A program made the translations under genes and the position numbers. From assembly GCF_900105805.1 (NCBI RefSeq), contig NZ_LT629788.1, positions 4,758,501 to 4,822,500 of the forward strand: DNA of 64,000 nt, given 5' to 3'. This DNA is from Pseudomonas moraviensis. GTDB lineage: Bacteria > Pseudomonadota > Gammaproteobacteria > Pseudomonadales > Pseudomonadaceae. Position 1 is the stretch's first letter, and the number at the start of each line of letters is the position of its first letter. This document shows, piece after piece, positions 24,484-32,253 of this stretch. The notes below the pieces were generated by a model. That model searched no databases. It saw nothing but the letters and a program-made list of their open reading frames with translations, and was not told the DNA's origin.

Positions 24484-24495
24484 GAGGATTAACGC

Positions 24496-25185
24496 ATGGT
24501 TGGCAGGAGCATTCTGATCGTCGACGACGAAGCGCCCATTCGCGAAATGATCGCCGTGGCGTTGGAAATGGCCGGCTATGACTGCCTCGAGGCAGAGAAC
24601 TCGCAGCAGGCCCACGCCATCATCGTCGACCGCAAGCCGGACCTGATCCTGCTCGACTGGATGCTGCCCGGCACTTCCGGCATCGAACTGGCCCGACGCC
24701 TCAAGCGTGACGAGCTGACCGGAGACATCCCGATCATCATGCTCACTGCCAAGGGCGAAGAAGACAACAAGATCCAGGGCCTGGAAGTCGGCGCCGACGA
24801 CTACATCACCAAACCGTTTTCCCCCCGTGAGCTGGTCGCCCGCCTCAAAGCCGTGCTGCGCCGCGCCGGCCCGACCGATGGCGAAGCGCCGATCGAAGTC
24901 GGCGGCCTGCTGCTCGACCCGATCAGCCACCGCGTGACCATCGACGGCAAACCCGCCGAGATGGGCCCGACCGAATACCGTCTGCTGCAATTCTTCATGA
25001 CCCATCAGGAACGCGCCTACACCCGTGGCCAGTTGCTCGACCAGGTTTGGGGCGGCAATGTCTATGTCGAGGAGCGCACGGTCGACGTGCATATCCGCCG
25101 CCTGCGCAAGGCCCTCGGCGACGCTTACGAAAATCTGGTACAAACCGTGCGCGGCACTGGCTACCGGTTCTCCACAAAAGCGTAA
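24496..25185 (+). CDS. phoB: Phosphate regulon response regulator PhoB
   Basis: 229 residues. The receiver domain (about 1-122) has the acidic pair at D10/D11, the phosphorylation site Asp54 in LILLDWMLPG, and the switch Lys in YITKPFSPREL. The OmpR-type winged helix follows (about 130-229), with TEYRLLQFFMTHQERAYTRG and the recognition region YVEERTVDVHIRRLRKAL. PhoB activates phosphate-starvation genes. The RBS is AAGAGGATTAACGC. PhoR lies 104 bp downstream, beyond a repeat element. Confidence 0.98.
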   Translation: MVGRSILIVDDEAPIREMIAVALEMAGYDCLEAENSQQAHAIIVDRKPDLILLDWMLPGTSGIELARRLKRDELTGDIPIIMLTAKGEEDNKIQGLEVGADDYITKPFSPRELVARLKAVLRRAGPTDGEAPIEVGGLLLDPISHRVTIDGKPAEMGPTEYRLLQFFMTHQERAYTRGQLLDQVWGGNVYVEERTVDVHIRRLRKALGDAYENLVQTVRGTGYRFSTKA

Positions 25186-25189
25186 AAAA

Positions 25190-25276
25190 GCAGCTGCAAG
25201 CTTCCAGCTACAAGCGGCAAGTGAAAGCCGATCCGTTTTAGCCTGGAGCTTGCGGCTTGAAACTTGAAGCTGCGGC
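25190..25276. repeat. Inverted AGCTTGCAGC-type repeat between phoB and phoR
   Basis: The left arm GCAGCTGCAAGCTTCCAGC and the right arm ending CTTGAAGCTGCGG are imperfectly inverted around about 30 bp. The same sort of repeat lies between phoU and pstB (31187-31285). It is distinct from the REPIN types elsewhere in the window. Confidence 0.75.
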
Positions 25277-25289
25277 TAAGGACGCCCTC

Positions 25290-26612
25290 GTGAATCAAAA
25301 CTGGCATGGCACCCTGATTCGCCACATGCTGTTGCTGGTCACCGCCTGCCTGGTGATCGGCCTGATCACCGGCTATTACGGCTGGAGCCTCGCGGCCGGC
25401 CTGGGTCTCTATCTGGCCTGGACGCTCAAGCAATTGCTGCGGCTGCACGAATGGCTGCGCCAGCACCAGCCCGACGAAGCGCCGCCCGATGGCTATGGTC
25501 TGTGGGGCGAGGTGTTCGACAGCATCTACCACCTGCAACGTCGCGACCAACGGGTACGCGGGCGCCTGCAAGCGGTGATCGACCGGGTGCAGGAATCCAC
25601 CGCTGCGCTGAAAGACGCGGTAATCATGCTCGACAGCGACGGCAATCTGGAATGGTGGAACCGCGCCGCCGAAACCCTGCTCGGCCTGAAGACTCCGCAG
25701 GACAGCGGCCAACCGGTGACCAACCTGGTGCGGCACCCGCGCTTCAAGGAGTATTTCGAGCAGGACAGCTTCGCCGAGCCGCTGGAGATTCCCTCGCCGA
25801 CCAATGATCGGGTGCGCATTCAGCTGTACCTGACCCGCTACGGCAACAATGAACACCTGATGCTGGTCCGCGATGTCACGCGTATTCATCAGCTGGAACA
25901 GATGCGCAAGGATTTCATCGCCAACGTTTCCCACGAGTTGCGCACGCCGCTGACGGTGATCTGCGGCTATCTGGAAACTCTTCTCGACAACGTCGAAGAA
26001 GTAAACCCGCGCTGGAGCCGTGCCCTGCAACAGATGCAGCAACAGGGCGGGCGCATGCAGACGCTGCTCAACGATTTGTTGCTGTTGGCCAAGCTGGAAG
26101 CCACCGATTACCCGTCGGACAACCAGCCGGTGCAGATCGACACGCTGCTGCAATCGATCACCAGCGATGCGCAGCAGTTGTCCGGCGCGAAAAACCAGCG
26201 CATCACCCTGGAAGCCGACGCCCGCCTGGTGCTCAAGGGCAGCGAGGCCGAACTGCGCAGTGCGTTTTCCAATCTGGTGTTCAACGCGGTCAAGTACACC
26301 CCGGCCGAGGGCAACATCCGCATCCGCTGGTGGGGCGACGAGCAAGGCGCGCACCTCAGCGTGCAGGATTCCGGCATCGGCATCGACAGCAAACATCTGC
26401 CGCGCCTGACCGAGCGCTTCTACCGTGTGGACTCCAGTCGCAACTCCAACACCGGCGGCACCGGCCTCGGCCTGGCCATCGCCAAGCACGTGTTGCTGCG
26501 CCACCGCGCGCGCATGGAGATCAGTAGCGTGCCCGGCCACGGCAGCACGTTCACCTGCCATTTCGCCCCGGCCCAGGTGGCCAGCGCACGGGCCATCAGC
26601 GCCACCGAGTGA
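25290..26612 (+). CDS. phoR: Phosphate regulon sensor histidine kinase PhoR
   Basis: 440 residues from GTG at 25290 (AAGGACG upstream). An earlier TTG at 25257 lies inside the repeat and is less likely. Two N-terminal membrane helices (MLLLVTACLVIGLITGYYGW, then LAAGLGLYLAWTL) are followed by a PAS domain (about 88-190). The HisKA dimerisation domain has His215 in NVSHELRTPL, and an ATPase domain follows with N, G1 (DSGIGI) and G2 (GTGLGLAI) boxes. It phosphorylates PhoB under phosphate limitation and is switched off through PhoU and the Pst transporter encoded nearby. Confidence 0.97.
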   Translation: MNQNWHGTLIRHMLLLVTACLVIGLITGYYGWSLAAGLGLYLAWTLKQLLRLHEWLRQHQPDEAPPDGYGLWGEVFDSIYHLQRRDQRVRGRLQAVIDRVQESTAALKDAVIMLDSDGNLEWWNRAAETLLGLKTPQDSGQPVTNLVRHPRFKEYFEQDSFAEPLEIPSPTNDRVRIQLYLTRYGNNEHLMLVRDVTRIHQLEQMRKDFIANVSHELRTPLTVICGYLETLLDNVEEVNPRWSRALQQMQQQGGRMQTLLNDLLLLAKLEATDYPSDNQPVQIDTLLQSITSDAQQLSGAKNQRITLEADARLVLKGSEAELRSAFSNLVFNAVKYTPAEGNIRIRWWGDEQGAHLSVQDSGIGIDSKHLPRLTERFYRVDSSRNSNTGGTGLGLAIAKHVLLRHRARMEISSVPGHGSTFTCHFAPAQVASARAISATE

Positions 26613-26735
26613 CGCCGCCCGGCACGCGCCACTAGGCAATCGCCCGGTCAGCCGCTACATTGGCTGACTTGTGCCTGCCTTTCAGGCGCTGTCTGTCCCT
26701 ACTTTCGAATCACACGGAACCCGCAAAACTCCATC

Positions 26736-28076
26736 ATGGACCCTTCCCCTGGCTTGTCCCTCGCTACCATTTTTGCCGACTTCGGCATGATCCTTTTTGC
26801 TCTGATCCTGGTTTTGCTCAACGGCTTTTTCGTTGCGGCGGAATTCGCCATGGTCAAACTGCGCTCGACCCGGGTCGAGGCCATCGCTGAACAGAACGGC
26901 TGGCGCGGACACATCCTGCGCACCGTGCACAGTCAGCTCGATGCCTACCTGTCGGCGTGCCAGCTCGGCATCACCCTCGCCTCCCTCGGCCTGGGCTGGG
27001 TCGGTGAGCCGGCGTTCGCGCACATTCTCGAGCCGCTGCTGAGCGCCATCGGTGTCGACTCGCCCGAGGTCGTCAAAGGCGTGTCGTTCTTCACCGCGTT
27101 CTTCATCATTTCGTACCTGCACATCGTCGTCGGTGAGCTGGCGCCAAAGTCGTGGGCGATCCGCAAACCCGAGCTATTGTCGCTGTGGACGGCGGTGCCG
27201 CTGTACCTGTTCTACTGGGCCATGTACCCGGCAATCTACCTGCTCAACGCCAGCGCCAACGCGATTCTGCGTATCGCAGGGCAAGGCGAACCCGGCCCGC
27301 ACCATGAACACCATTACAGCCGCGAAGAACTGAAACTGATCCTGCACTCGAGCCGTGGTCAGGACCCAAGCGATCAGGGCATGCGCGTATTGGCTTCGGC
27401 CGTGGAAATGGGCGAACTGGAAGTGGTCGACTGGGCCAACTCCCGCGAAGACCTGATCACCCTCGAATTCAACGCGCCGCTGAAGGAAATCCTGGCGATG
27501 TTCCGTCGCCACAAGTTCAGCCGTTACCCGGTGTACGACAGCGAGCGCCAGGAGTTCGTCGGTCTGCTGCACATCAAGGATCTGCTGCTGGAACTGGCGG
27601 CGCTGGACCACATTCCCGAGTCGTTCAACCTGGCTGAGCTGACCCGCCCACTGGAGCGCGTGTCGCGGCACATGCCGCTGTCGCAGTTGCTGGAGCAGTT
27701 CCGCAAGGGCGGCTCGCACTTTGCCGTAGTCGAGGAGGCTGACGGCAACATCATCGGCTACCTGACCATGGAAGACGTGCTGGAAGTGCTGGTCGGCGAC
27801 ATTCAGGACGAACACCGCAAGGCTGAACGCGGCATTCTCGCCTATCAACCGGGCAAGCTGCTGGTACGTGGTGATACGCCGTTGTTCAAGGTCGAGCGCC
27901 TGCTCGGCATCGATCTGGATCACATCGAAGCGGAAACCCTCGCCGGGCTGGTCTACGAAACCCTGAAACGGGTGCCGGAAGAGGAAGAAGTGCTGGAAGT
28001 CGAAGGCCTGCGGATCATCATCAAGAAGATGAAAGGGCCGAAGATTGTTTTGGCCAAGGTGTTGATGCTGGATTGA
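26736..28076 (+). CDS. CorC/HlyC-type membrane protein with DUF21 and CBS domains
   Basis: 446 residues. A DUF21 (CNNM) membrane domain spans about 1-195, with segments such as FGMILFALILVLLNGFFVAA, SFFTAFFIISYLHIVVGELAPK and an LYLFYWAMYPAIYLLNA helix. A CBS pair follows (about 215-335: FRRHKFSRYPVYDSERQEFVGLL and SHFAVVEEADGNIIGYLTME). A CorC_HlyC C-terminal domain (about 360-440) ends the protein. The family includes magnesium/cobalt efflux proteins; 'hemolysin' is a historical label. It sits after phoR in the same direction, 123 bp downstream. Confidence 0.93.
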   Translation: MDPSPGLSLATIFADFGMILFALILVLLNGFFVAAEFAMVKLRSTRVEAIAEQNGWRGHILRTVHSQLDAYLSACQLGITLASLGLGWVGEPAFAHILEPLLSAIGVDSPEVVKGVSFFTAFFIISYLHIVVGELAPKSWAIRKPELLSLWTAVPLYLFYWAMYPAIYLLNASANAILRIAGQGEPGPHHEHHYSREELKLILHSSRGQDPSDQGMRVLASAVEMGELEVVDWANSREDLITLEFNAPLKEILAMFRRHKFSRYPVYDSERQEFVGLLHIKDLLLELAALDHIPESFNLAELTRPLERVSRHMPLSQLLEQFRKGGSHFAVVEEADGNIIGYLTMEDVLEVLVGDIQDEHRKAERGILAYQPGKLLVRGDTPLFKVERLLGIDLDHIEAETLAGLVYETLKRVPEEEEVLEVEGLRIIIKKMKGPKIVLAKVLMLD

Positions 28077-28104
28077 GTGCAATGCGGGAAACCGCGTTGC
28101 CTGC

Positions 28105-28181
28105 CAAAAGATCGCAGCCTTCGGCAGCTCCTACAGGGATCGCATTCCCATGTAAGAGCTGCCGCAGGCTGCGATCTTTTG
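28105..28181. repeat. REPIN, type C
   Basis: The arms read CAAAAGATCGCAGCCTTCGG and the inverse GCCGCAGGCTGCGATCTTTT. It is located 3 bp from the stop of the M23 peptidase gene, between convergent genes. Related copies are at 29178, 36339 and 40752. Confidence 0.9.
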
Positions 28182-28183
28182 CT

Positions 28184-29086
28184 CTATTGCTTGCCCAGCG
28201 CAAAGTTGGGCAACGCCCCCAGCGGCTGGTTGAACTGATAGGGAATCGACACCAGCCCTTCGCCGGTATTGCGCTGCACCACGAAGTGCAAGTGCGGGCC
28301 GCTGCTGTTGCCGGTATTGCCCGACAGGGCCAGCGGGCTGCCGACCTTGACCCGCTGGCCTTCGCGCACGCTCACCGAACCCTGTTTCAGATGCAGGTAC
28401 ACGCCCATGGTGCCGTCATCGTGCAGCACCCGGACGAAATTGCCGGAGGCATCGGTGCCGCGCCCGCTCTGGGCATTCTCGGTCTTGACCACCACCCCCG
28501 CTCGCGCGGCAATGATCGGTGTGCCCACCGGCATGGCGATGTCCATGGCGTAGCGATTCTTCGGTCCATAGTGGCTGTACTGCCCGTTGGCGCCTTGGCT
28601 GAGGCGGAACGGTCCGCCACGCCAGGGCAGCGGATAGCGATAGCTCTGCGCGGTGCCTGAGGGGTCGCCCAGCGAATACTGGAACTGCGGCGAATACACC
28701 AGCGGCTGGTCGCGGCTGATCGCTGTCAGCAGCGCCAGCCGCGTGTTGCTGCGCGGTGGCAGCACGCGACGGATCGCCTGCGCGGGCTCGCCACGCACAT
28801 TGCTCGTGCCGATGAAGGCCAGCGCAACCTCGACCGGCGCGTACAGATCGTTGCGCGCAAACACCACATCAACGCCCTTCTGCTTCTTGATGTCCAGGTA
28901 CACCTGGCGATCAAGGCGTTCGACCATGCGATCCTGAAAAACGAACACTTTCGCGCCTTTGCTCGGGCGGTCACTGTACGAGACCACGCCGTTGGCGTCG
29001 GTGGATTTGTAGATGGTCATGGCCATCGCCAGCTGGGAGGCCAGGCAGAGACCGCAGAAAAACAGCAGGCGCGCGAGCATGGGCAA
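28184..29086 (-). CDS. M23-family metallopeptidase, exported
   Basis: 300 residues. A signal peptide (MPMLARLLFFCGLCLASQLA, then MAM) is followed by a short DUF4124-like stretch (YKSTDANGVVSYSDRPSKGA). The C-terminal M23 (LytM) domain is at about 160-285. The zinc ligands are in HYGPKNRYAMDIAMP (the His and Asp of the HxnD motif) and HLHF, with an upstream conserved histidine in YLHLKQGS. M23 enzymes cut peptidoglycan cross-bridges, or regulate amidases when degenerate. Here all ligands are visible, so it is probably active. The physical location between two REPINs suggests its own transcription unit. Confidence 0.92.
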   Translation of the reverse strand: MPMLARLLFFCGLCLASQLAMAMTIYKSTDANGVVSYSDRPSKGAKVFVFQDRMVERLDRQVYLDIKKQKGVDVVFARNDLYAPVEVALAFIGTSNVRGEPAQAIRRVLPPRSNTRLALLTAISRDQPLVYSPQFQYSLGDPSGTAQSYRYPLPWRGGPFRLSQGANGQYSHYGPKNRYAMDIAMPVGTPIIAARAGVVVKTENAQSGRGTDASGNFVRVLHDDGTMGVYLHLKQGSVSVREGQRVKVGSPLALSGNTGNSSGPHLHFVVQRNTGEGLVSIPYQFNQPLGALPNFALGKQ

Positions 29087-29177
29087 GAGTCTGTCGAAGG
29101 AAGGCCTGGGAATCAGCCTAGCAGCTGAGACAGACCAGGCTAGTCGACAGATGTTTCAAATTGGCCAGCACACAAAG

Positions 29178-29255
29178 CAAAAGATCGCAGCCTTCGGCAG
29201 CTCCTACATGAGAATGCGATCCCCTGTAGGAGCTGCCGAAGGCTGCGATCTTTTG
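29178..29255. repeat. REPIN, type C
   Basis: Arms CAAAAGATCGCAGCCTTCGG and the inverse CCGAAGGCTGCGATCTTTTG are perfect over about 30 nt. It lies 12 bp after the stop of the response-regulator gene and upstream of the M23 gene. Confidence 0.92.
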
Positions 29256-29266
29256 GGCCGCTGCAG

Positions 29267-30220
29267 TTACGCGCCGGGTACGAAATGCTTCTGCGCCGTG
29301 CCACGGGCGATCAGGCGCGAGATGTAGTCGAGCTTCTGTGCGTCCTGGTCGACGAAGCGGAAAGTCAGTTGCAGCCAGTCGCTGTCGGCTTTCTGCTCGT
29401 GGGCGACGATGGCGTGCAGGTAACCATTGAGGCGAGCGATCTCGGCGTTGTCGCCCTGCTCCAGATCGAGCACGGCGCTGTCGAGGATCTGCGGCAGGGT
29501 TTCGGTGCGCTTCACTACCAGCAGCGCTTCCTTGATGCTCAAGGCCTTGATCACGCATTGCTGGGTGCCGCTCGGCAGGCGTAGCTGGCCCTGACCGCGA
29601 CCACCCACCGGCGCTTTCGAGGCGCCAGCTGCCTGCACCGGCGGGCTGTTGAGCAAACCACGCGAGGGTGCAGCGGCGGCTGCCGGAGCGGCGACAGACT
29701 TGGCAAACGGGTTGGCTGCAGCGGCGGCCGGGGCGCCGCCGACCACGGCAGGCTTGCCACCGGTCAGTGCGCTCAGGGAATCGTTGCCGAACGCTGAATT
29801 CATCTTCGTCGGTGCGCTGTTCATCAAGGTGTCGAGCTTGCCGACCTTGTTCAGCGCCTGCTTGACCTTGGTCAGCAATTGCTCGTTGGTGAACGGCTTG
29901 CTGACGTAACCGGATACGCCGGCCTGAATCGCCTGCACGACGTTTTCCTTGTCGCCACGGCTGGTGACCATGATGAACGGCATGGTCTTGAGGTTGTCCT
30001 GCTCGCGGCACCAGGTCAGCAGTTCGAGGCCGGACATTTCCGGCATTTCCCAGTCGCACAGCACCAGGTCGAAGGCTTCTCGGGCCAGCATGGCCTGGGC
30101 CTTTTTGCCGTTGATGGCGTCCTCGGTGCGAATCCCCGGGAAGTAATTACGCAGGCACTTTTTCACCAGGTCACGAATGAACGAAGCGTCGTCCACGACC
30201 AACACACTGATCTTGCTCAT
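29267..30220 (-). CDS. CheY-like response regulator with C-terminal PilZ-like domain
   Basis: 317 residues. The receiver domain (about 1-125) has acidic D10/D11, phosphorylation Asp56 in LVLCDWEMP, Thr/Ser at VTSRGD and Lys in YVSKPFTNEQL. A low-complexity Ala/Pro linker follows (about 140-205). The C-terminal region of about 110 residues (RLPSGTQQCVIKALSIKEAL, AEIARLNGYLHAIV, LQLTFRFVDQDAQKLDYISR) resembles a PilZ domain in pattern but lacks a clear RxxxR and DxSxxG c-di-GMP signature. It may therefore be a degenerate or different output domain. No cognate kinase is adjacent. It keeps the place next to phoU seen in other pseudomonads. Confidence 0.88.
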   Translation of the reverse strand: MSKISVLVVDDASFIRDLVKKCLRNYFPGIRTEDAINGKKAQAMLAREAFDLVLCDWEMPEMSGLELLTWCREQDNLKTMPFIMVTSRGDKENVVQAIQAGVSGYVSKPFTNEQLLTKVKQALNKVGKLDTLMNSAPTKMNSAFGNDSLSALTGGKPAVVGGAPAAAAANPFAKSVAAPAAAAAPSRGLLNSPPVQAAGASKAPVGGRGQGQLRLPSGTQQCVIKALSIKEALLVVKRTETLPQILDSAVLDLEQGDNAEIARLNGYLHAIVAHEQKADSDWLQLTFRFVDQDAQKLDYISRLIARGTAQKHFVPGA

Positions 30221-30364
30221 CCAACACCCCTATTAAAATCCCGGCAAGCATAACGCTGGCTGATGGCACATTGCCAAAACTCTTCAGTCACGCCGGGACT
30301 TTTCGTTCGCGGGTGCTGCTTTTTAATTCGCTTTAATTCGCCTCCGCCTTTGAAAAGCAGAAAC

Positions 30365-30391
30365 AAAAACGCCCGGCCAGAGGGCCGGGCG
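30365..30391 (-). terminator. Rho-independent terminator after phoU
   Basis: The perfect 9-bp stem CGCCCGGCC / GGCCGGGCG around a 4-nt loop is followed on the minus strand by five Ts. It closes the pst-phoU transcript. Confidence 0.92.
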
Positions 30392-30407
30392 CTTTTCTCA
30401 GGCAATC

Positions 30408-31169
30408 TTACTTATCGTCAGCTTCGCCCGGAACATTAGCGGTTTCAGCACTTGTGCCTTCAACTTCTTCCTTCATGCGCTTGAGGCCCATGTGGCGCAC
30501 ATCGGTGCCGCGCACCAGGTAGATCACCAGTTCCGAGATGTTGCGCGCATGATCGCCGATGCGCTCCAGCGAACGCAGGACCCAGATAATGCTCAGCACC
30601 CGGGAGATAGAGCGCGGGTCTTCCATCATGTAGGTGGCCAGCTCACGCAGGGCGGTCTTGTATTCGCGGTCGATGATCTTGTCGTACTGCGCCACCGACA
30701 AGGCCAGATCAGCGTCGAAACGCGCGAAAGCGTCCAGCGCATCGCGAACCATGTTGCGCACCTGGTCGCCGATGTGACGAACCTCGACGTAACCGCGCGG
30801 CGCTTCGCCTTCTTCGCACAACTGGATGGCACGGCGGGCGATCTTGGTGGCTTCGTCGCCGATACGCTCAAGGTCGATCACCGACTTGGAAATGCTGATG
30901 ATCAAACGCAGGTCGGACGCCGCCGGCTGACGACGGGCGAGAATGCGCAGGCATTCTTCGTCGATGTTGCGTTCCATCTGGTTGATCTGATCGTCGATCT
31001 CACGGACCTGCTGAGCCAGACCGGAGTCGGCTTCGATCAGCGCTGTGACCGCATCGTTGACCTGCTTCTCGACCAGCCCGCCCATGGCAAGGAGGTGGCT
31101 GCGCACTTCCTCCAGTTCAGCGTTGAACTGCGCGGAAATGTGATGGGTAAGGCCTTCTTTGGAAATCAT
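30408..31169 (-). CDS. phoU: PhoU phosphate-signalling protein
   Basis: 253 residues from the ATG at 31169 (GGAGCG upstream); a TTG further up lies inside the repeat. PhoU is made of two three-helix bundles with duplicated signatures: SISKSVIDLERIGDEATKIA (about 85-104) and WVLRSLERIGDHARNISELV (about 190-210), each with the E/D-rich metal-binding pattern. It links the Pst transporter to PhoR, keeping PhoR in phosphatase mode when phosphate is plentiful. It is downstream of pstB with a 119-bp repeat-bearing gap and ends at a strong terminator. Confidence 0.97.
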   Translation of the reverse strand: MISKEGLTHHISAQFNAELEEVRSHLLAMGGLVEKQVNDAVTALIEADSGLAQQVREIDDQINQMERNIDEECLRILARRQPAASDLRLIISISKSVIDLERIGDEATKIARRAIQLCEEGEAPRGYVEVRHIGDQVRNMVRDALDAFARFDADLALSVAQYDKIIDREYKTALRELATYMMEDPRSISRVLSIIWVLRSLERIGDHARNISELVIYLVRGTDVRHMGLKRMKEEVEGTSAETANVPGEADDK

Positions 31170-31186
31170 TGTTCGCTCCGCGAAAG

Positions 31187-31285
31187 TTGCAAGCTTCAAG
31201 CTGCAAGCTTCAAGCAGTTATGTATAAGTCCTGATATCGCACCAATTCTTTCTTGCCGCTTGAAGCTTGCGGCTTGCCGCTGCTG
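31187..31285. repeat. Inverted AGCTTGCAGC-type repeat between pstB and phoU
   Basis: The left arm contains tandem AAGCTTCAAGCTGCAAGCTT units and the right arm has CGCTTGAAGCTTGCGGCTTG, separated by about 40 bp of A+T-richer sequence. It ends 3 bp before the pstB stop codon. It is similar to the element between phoB and phoR. Confidence 0.75.
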
Positions 31286-31288
31286 CAA

Positions 31289-32122
31289 TCAGCCATAGCG
31301 ACCGGTGATGTAGTCTTCGGTCTGCTTCTTCGCCGGGTTGGTGAACAGGGTATCGGTATCGCCGAATTCCACCAGTTTGCCCATGTACATGAATGCCGTG
31401 TAGTCGGATACCCGCGCGGCCTGTTGCATGTTGTGGGTAACGATGACGATGGTGAACTTGGACTTGAGCTCGTAGATCAGCTCTTCGACTTTCAGCGTCG
31501 AGATCGGGTCGAGGGCCGAGCACGGTTCGTCGAGCAGCAACACTTCCGGCTCGACCGCGATGGTGCGGGCGATGACCAGACGCTGTTGCTGACCACCGGA
31601 AAGGCCAAGGGCCGAGTCGTGCAGGCGGTCCTTGACTTCATCCCACAGCGCCGCGCCTTTCAACGCCCACTCGACCGCTTCGTCGAGAATTCGCTTCTTG
31701 TTGATGCCCTGAATGCGCAAGCCGTAGACCACGTTTTCGTAGATGGTCTTCGGGAACGGATTGGGCTTCTGGAACACCATGCCGACACGACGACGCAACT
31801 CGGCAACGTCTTCGCCCTTGCGATATATGTTGTTGCCGTACAGGTTGATCGCGCCCTCAACGCGGCAGCCGTCGACCAGATCGTTCATCCGGTTGAAGGT
31901 ACGCAGCAGCGTCGACTTACCGCAGCCGGACGGGCCGATGAACGCGGTCACACGCTGCTTCGGGATGTTCATGCTGACGTCGAACAGCGCCTGTTTCTCG
32001 CCGTAGTACAGGCTCAGGCCCGGCACTTCGATGGCAACGGTTTCCTGCGCCAGGTCCAGGCTCTGCTTGTCGCGGCCCAGGGCAGACATGTTGATGCCGT
32101 GGCTGTGTGTTTCGTGCTGCAT
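31289..32122 (-). CDS. pstB: Phosphate ABC transporter ATP-binding protein PstB
   Basis: 277 residues. It has Walker A GPSGCGKS at 63-70, Q-loop region GMVFQKPNPFPKTIYENV, the signature LSGGQQQRLVIART and Walker B VLLLDEPCSALDP. It powers high-affinity phosphate uptake with PstA, PstC and PstS. The RBS AGGGAGCCTCCC lies just before the ATG. The gap to pstA is 131 bp and holds a REPIN, an unusual insertion inside an operon. Confidence 0.98.
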   Translation of the reverse strand: MQHETHSHGINMSALGRDKQSLDLAQETVAIEVPGLSLYYGEKQALFDVSMNIPKQRVTAFIGPSGCGKSTLLRTFNRMNDLVDGCRVEGAINLYGNNIYRKGEDVAELRRRVGMVFQKPNPFPKTIYENVVYGLRIQGINKKRILDEAVEWALKGAALWDEVKDRLHDSALGLSGGQQQRLVIARTIAVEPEVLLLDEPCSALDPISTLKVEELIYELKSKFTIVIVTHNMQQAARVSDYTAFMYMGKLVEFGDTDTLFTNPAKKQTEDYITGRYG

Positions 32123-32160
32123 GGGAGGCTCCCTGTGCTAACAAATTCGGTTCGTTTTTT

Positions 32161-32245
32161 GTAGGAGTGAGCCTGCTCGCGATCCAGGCGCTGCGGTTTG
32201 TCTATCAAACCGCGGTGTTGCCATCGCGAGCAGGCTCACTCCTAC
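32161..32245. repeat. REPIN, type A, inside the pst operon
   Basis: Outer arms GTAGGAGTGAGCCTGCTCGC and the inverse are perfect for about 23 nt; an inner CCGCGGT/GCGGTTT stem adds structure. It lies between pstA and pstB, both transcribed leftward, so the hairpin would be in the operon mRNA. Confidence 0.9.
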
Positions 32246-32253
32246 ATGAGAAA

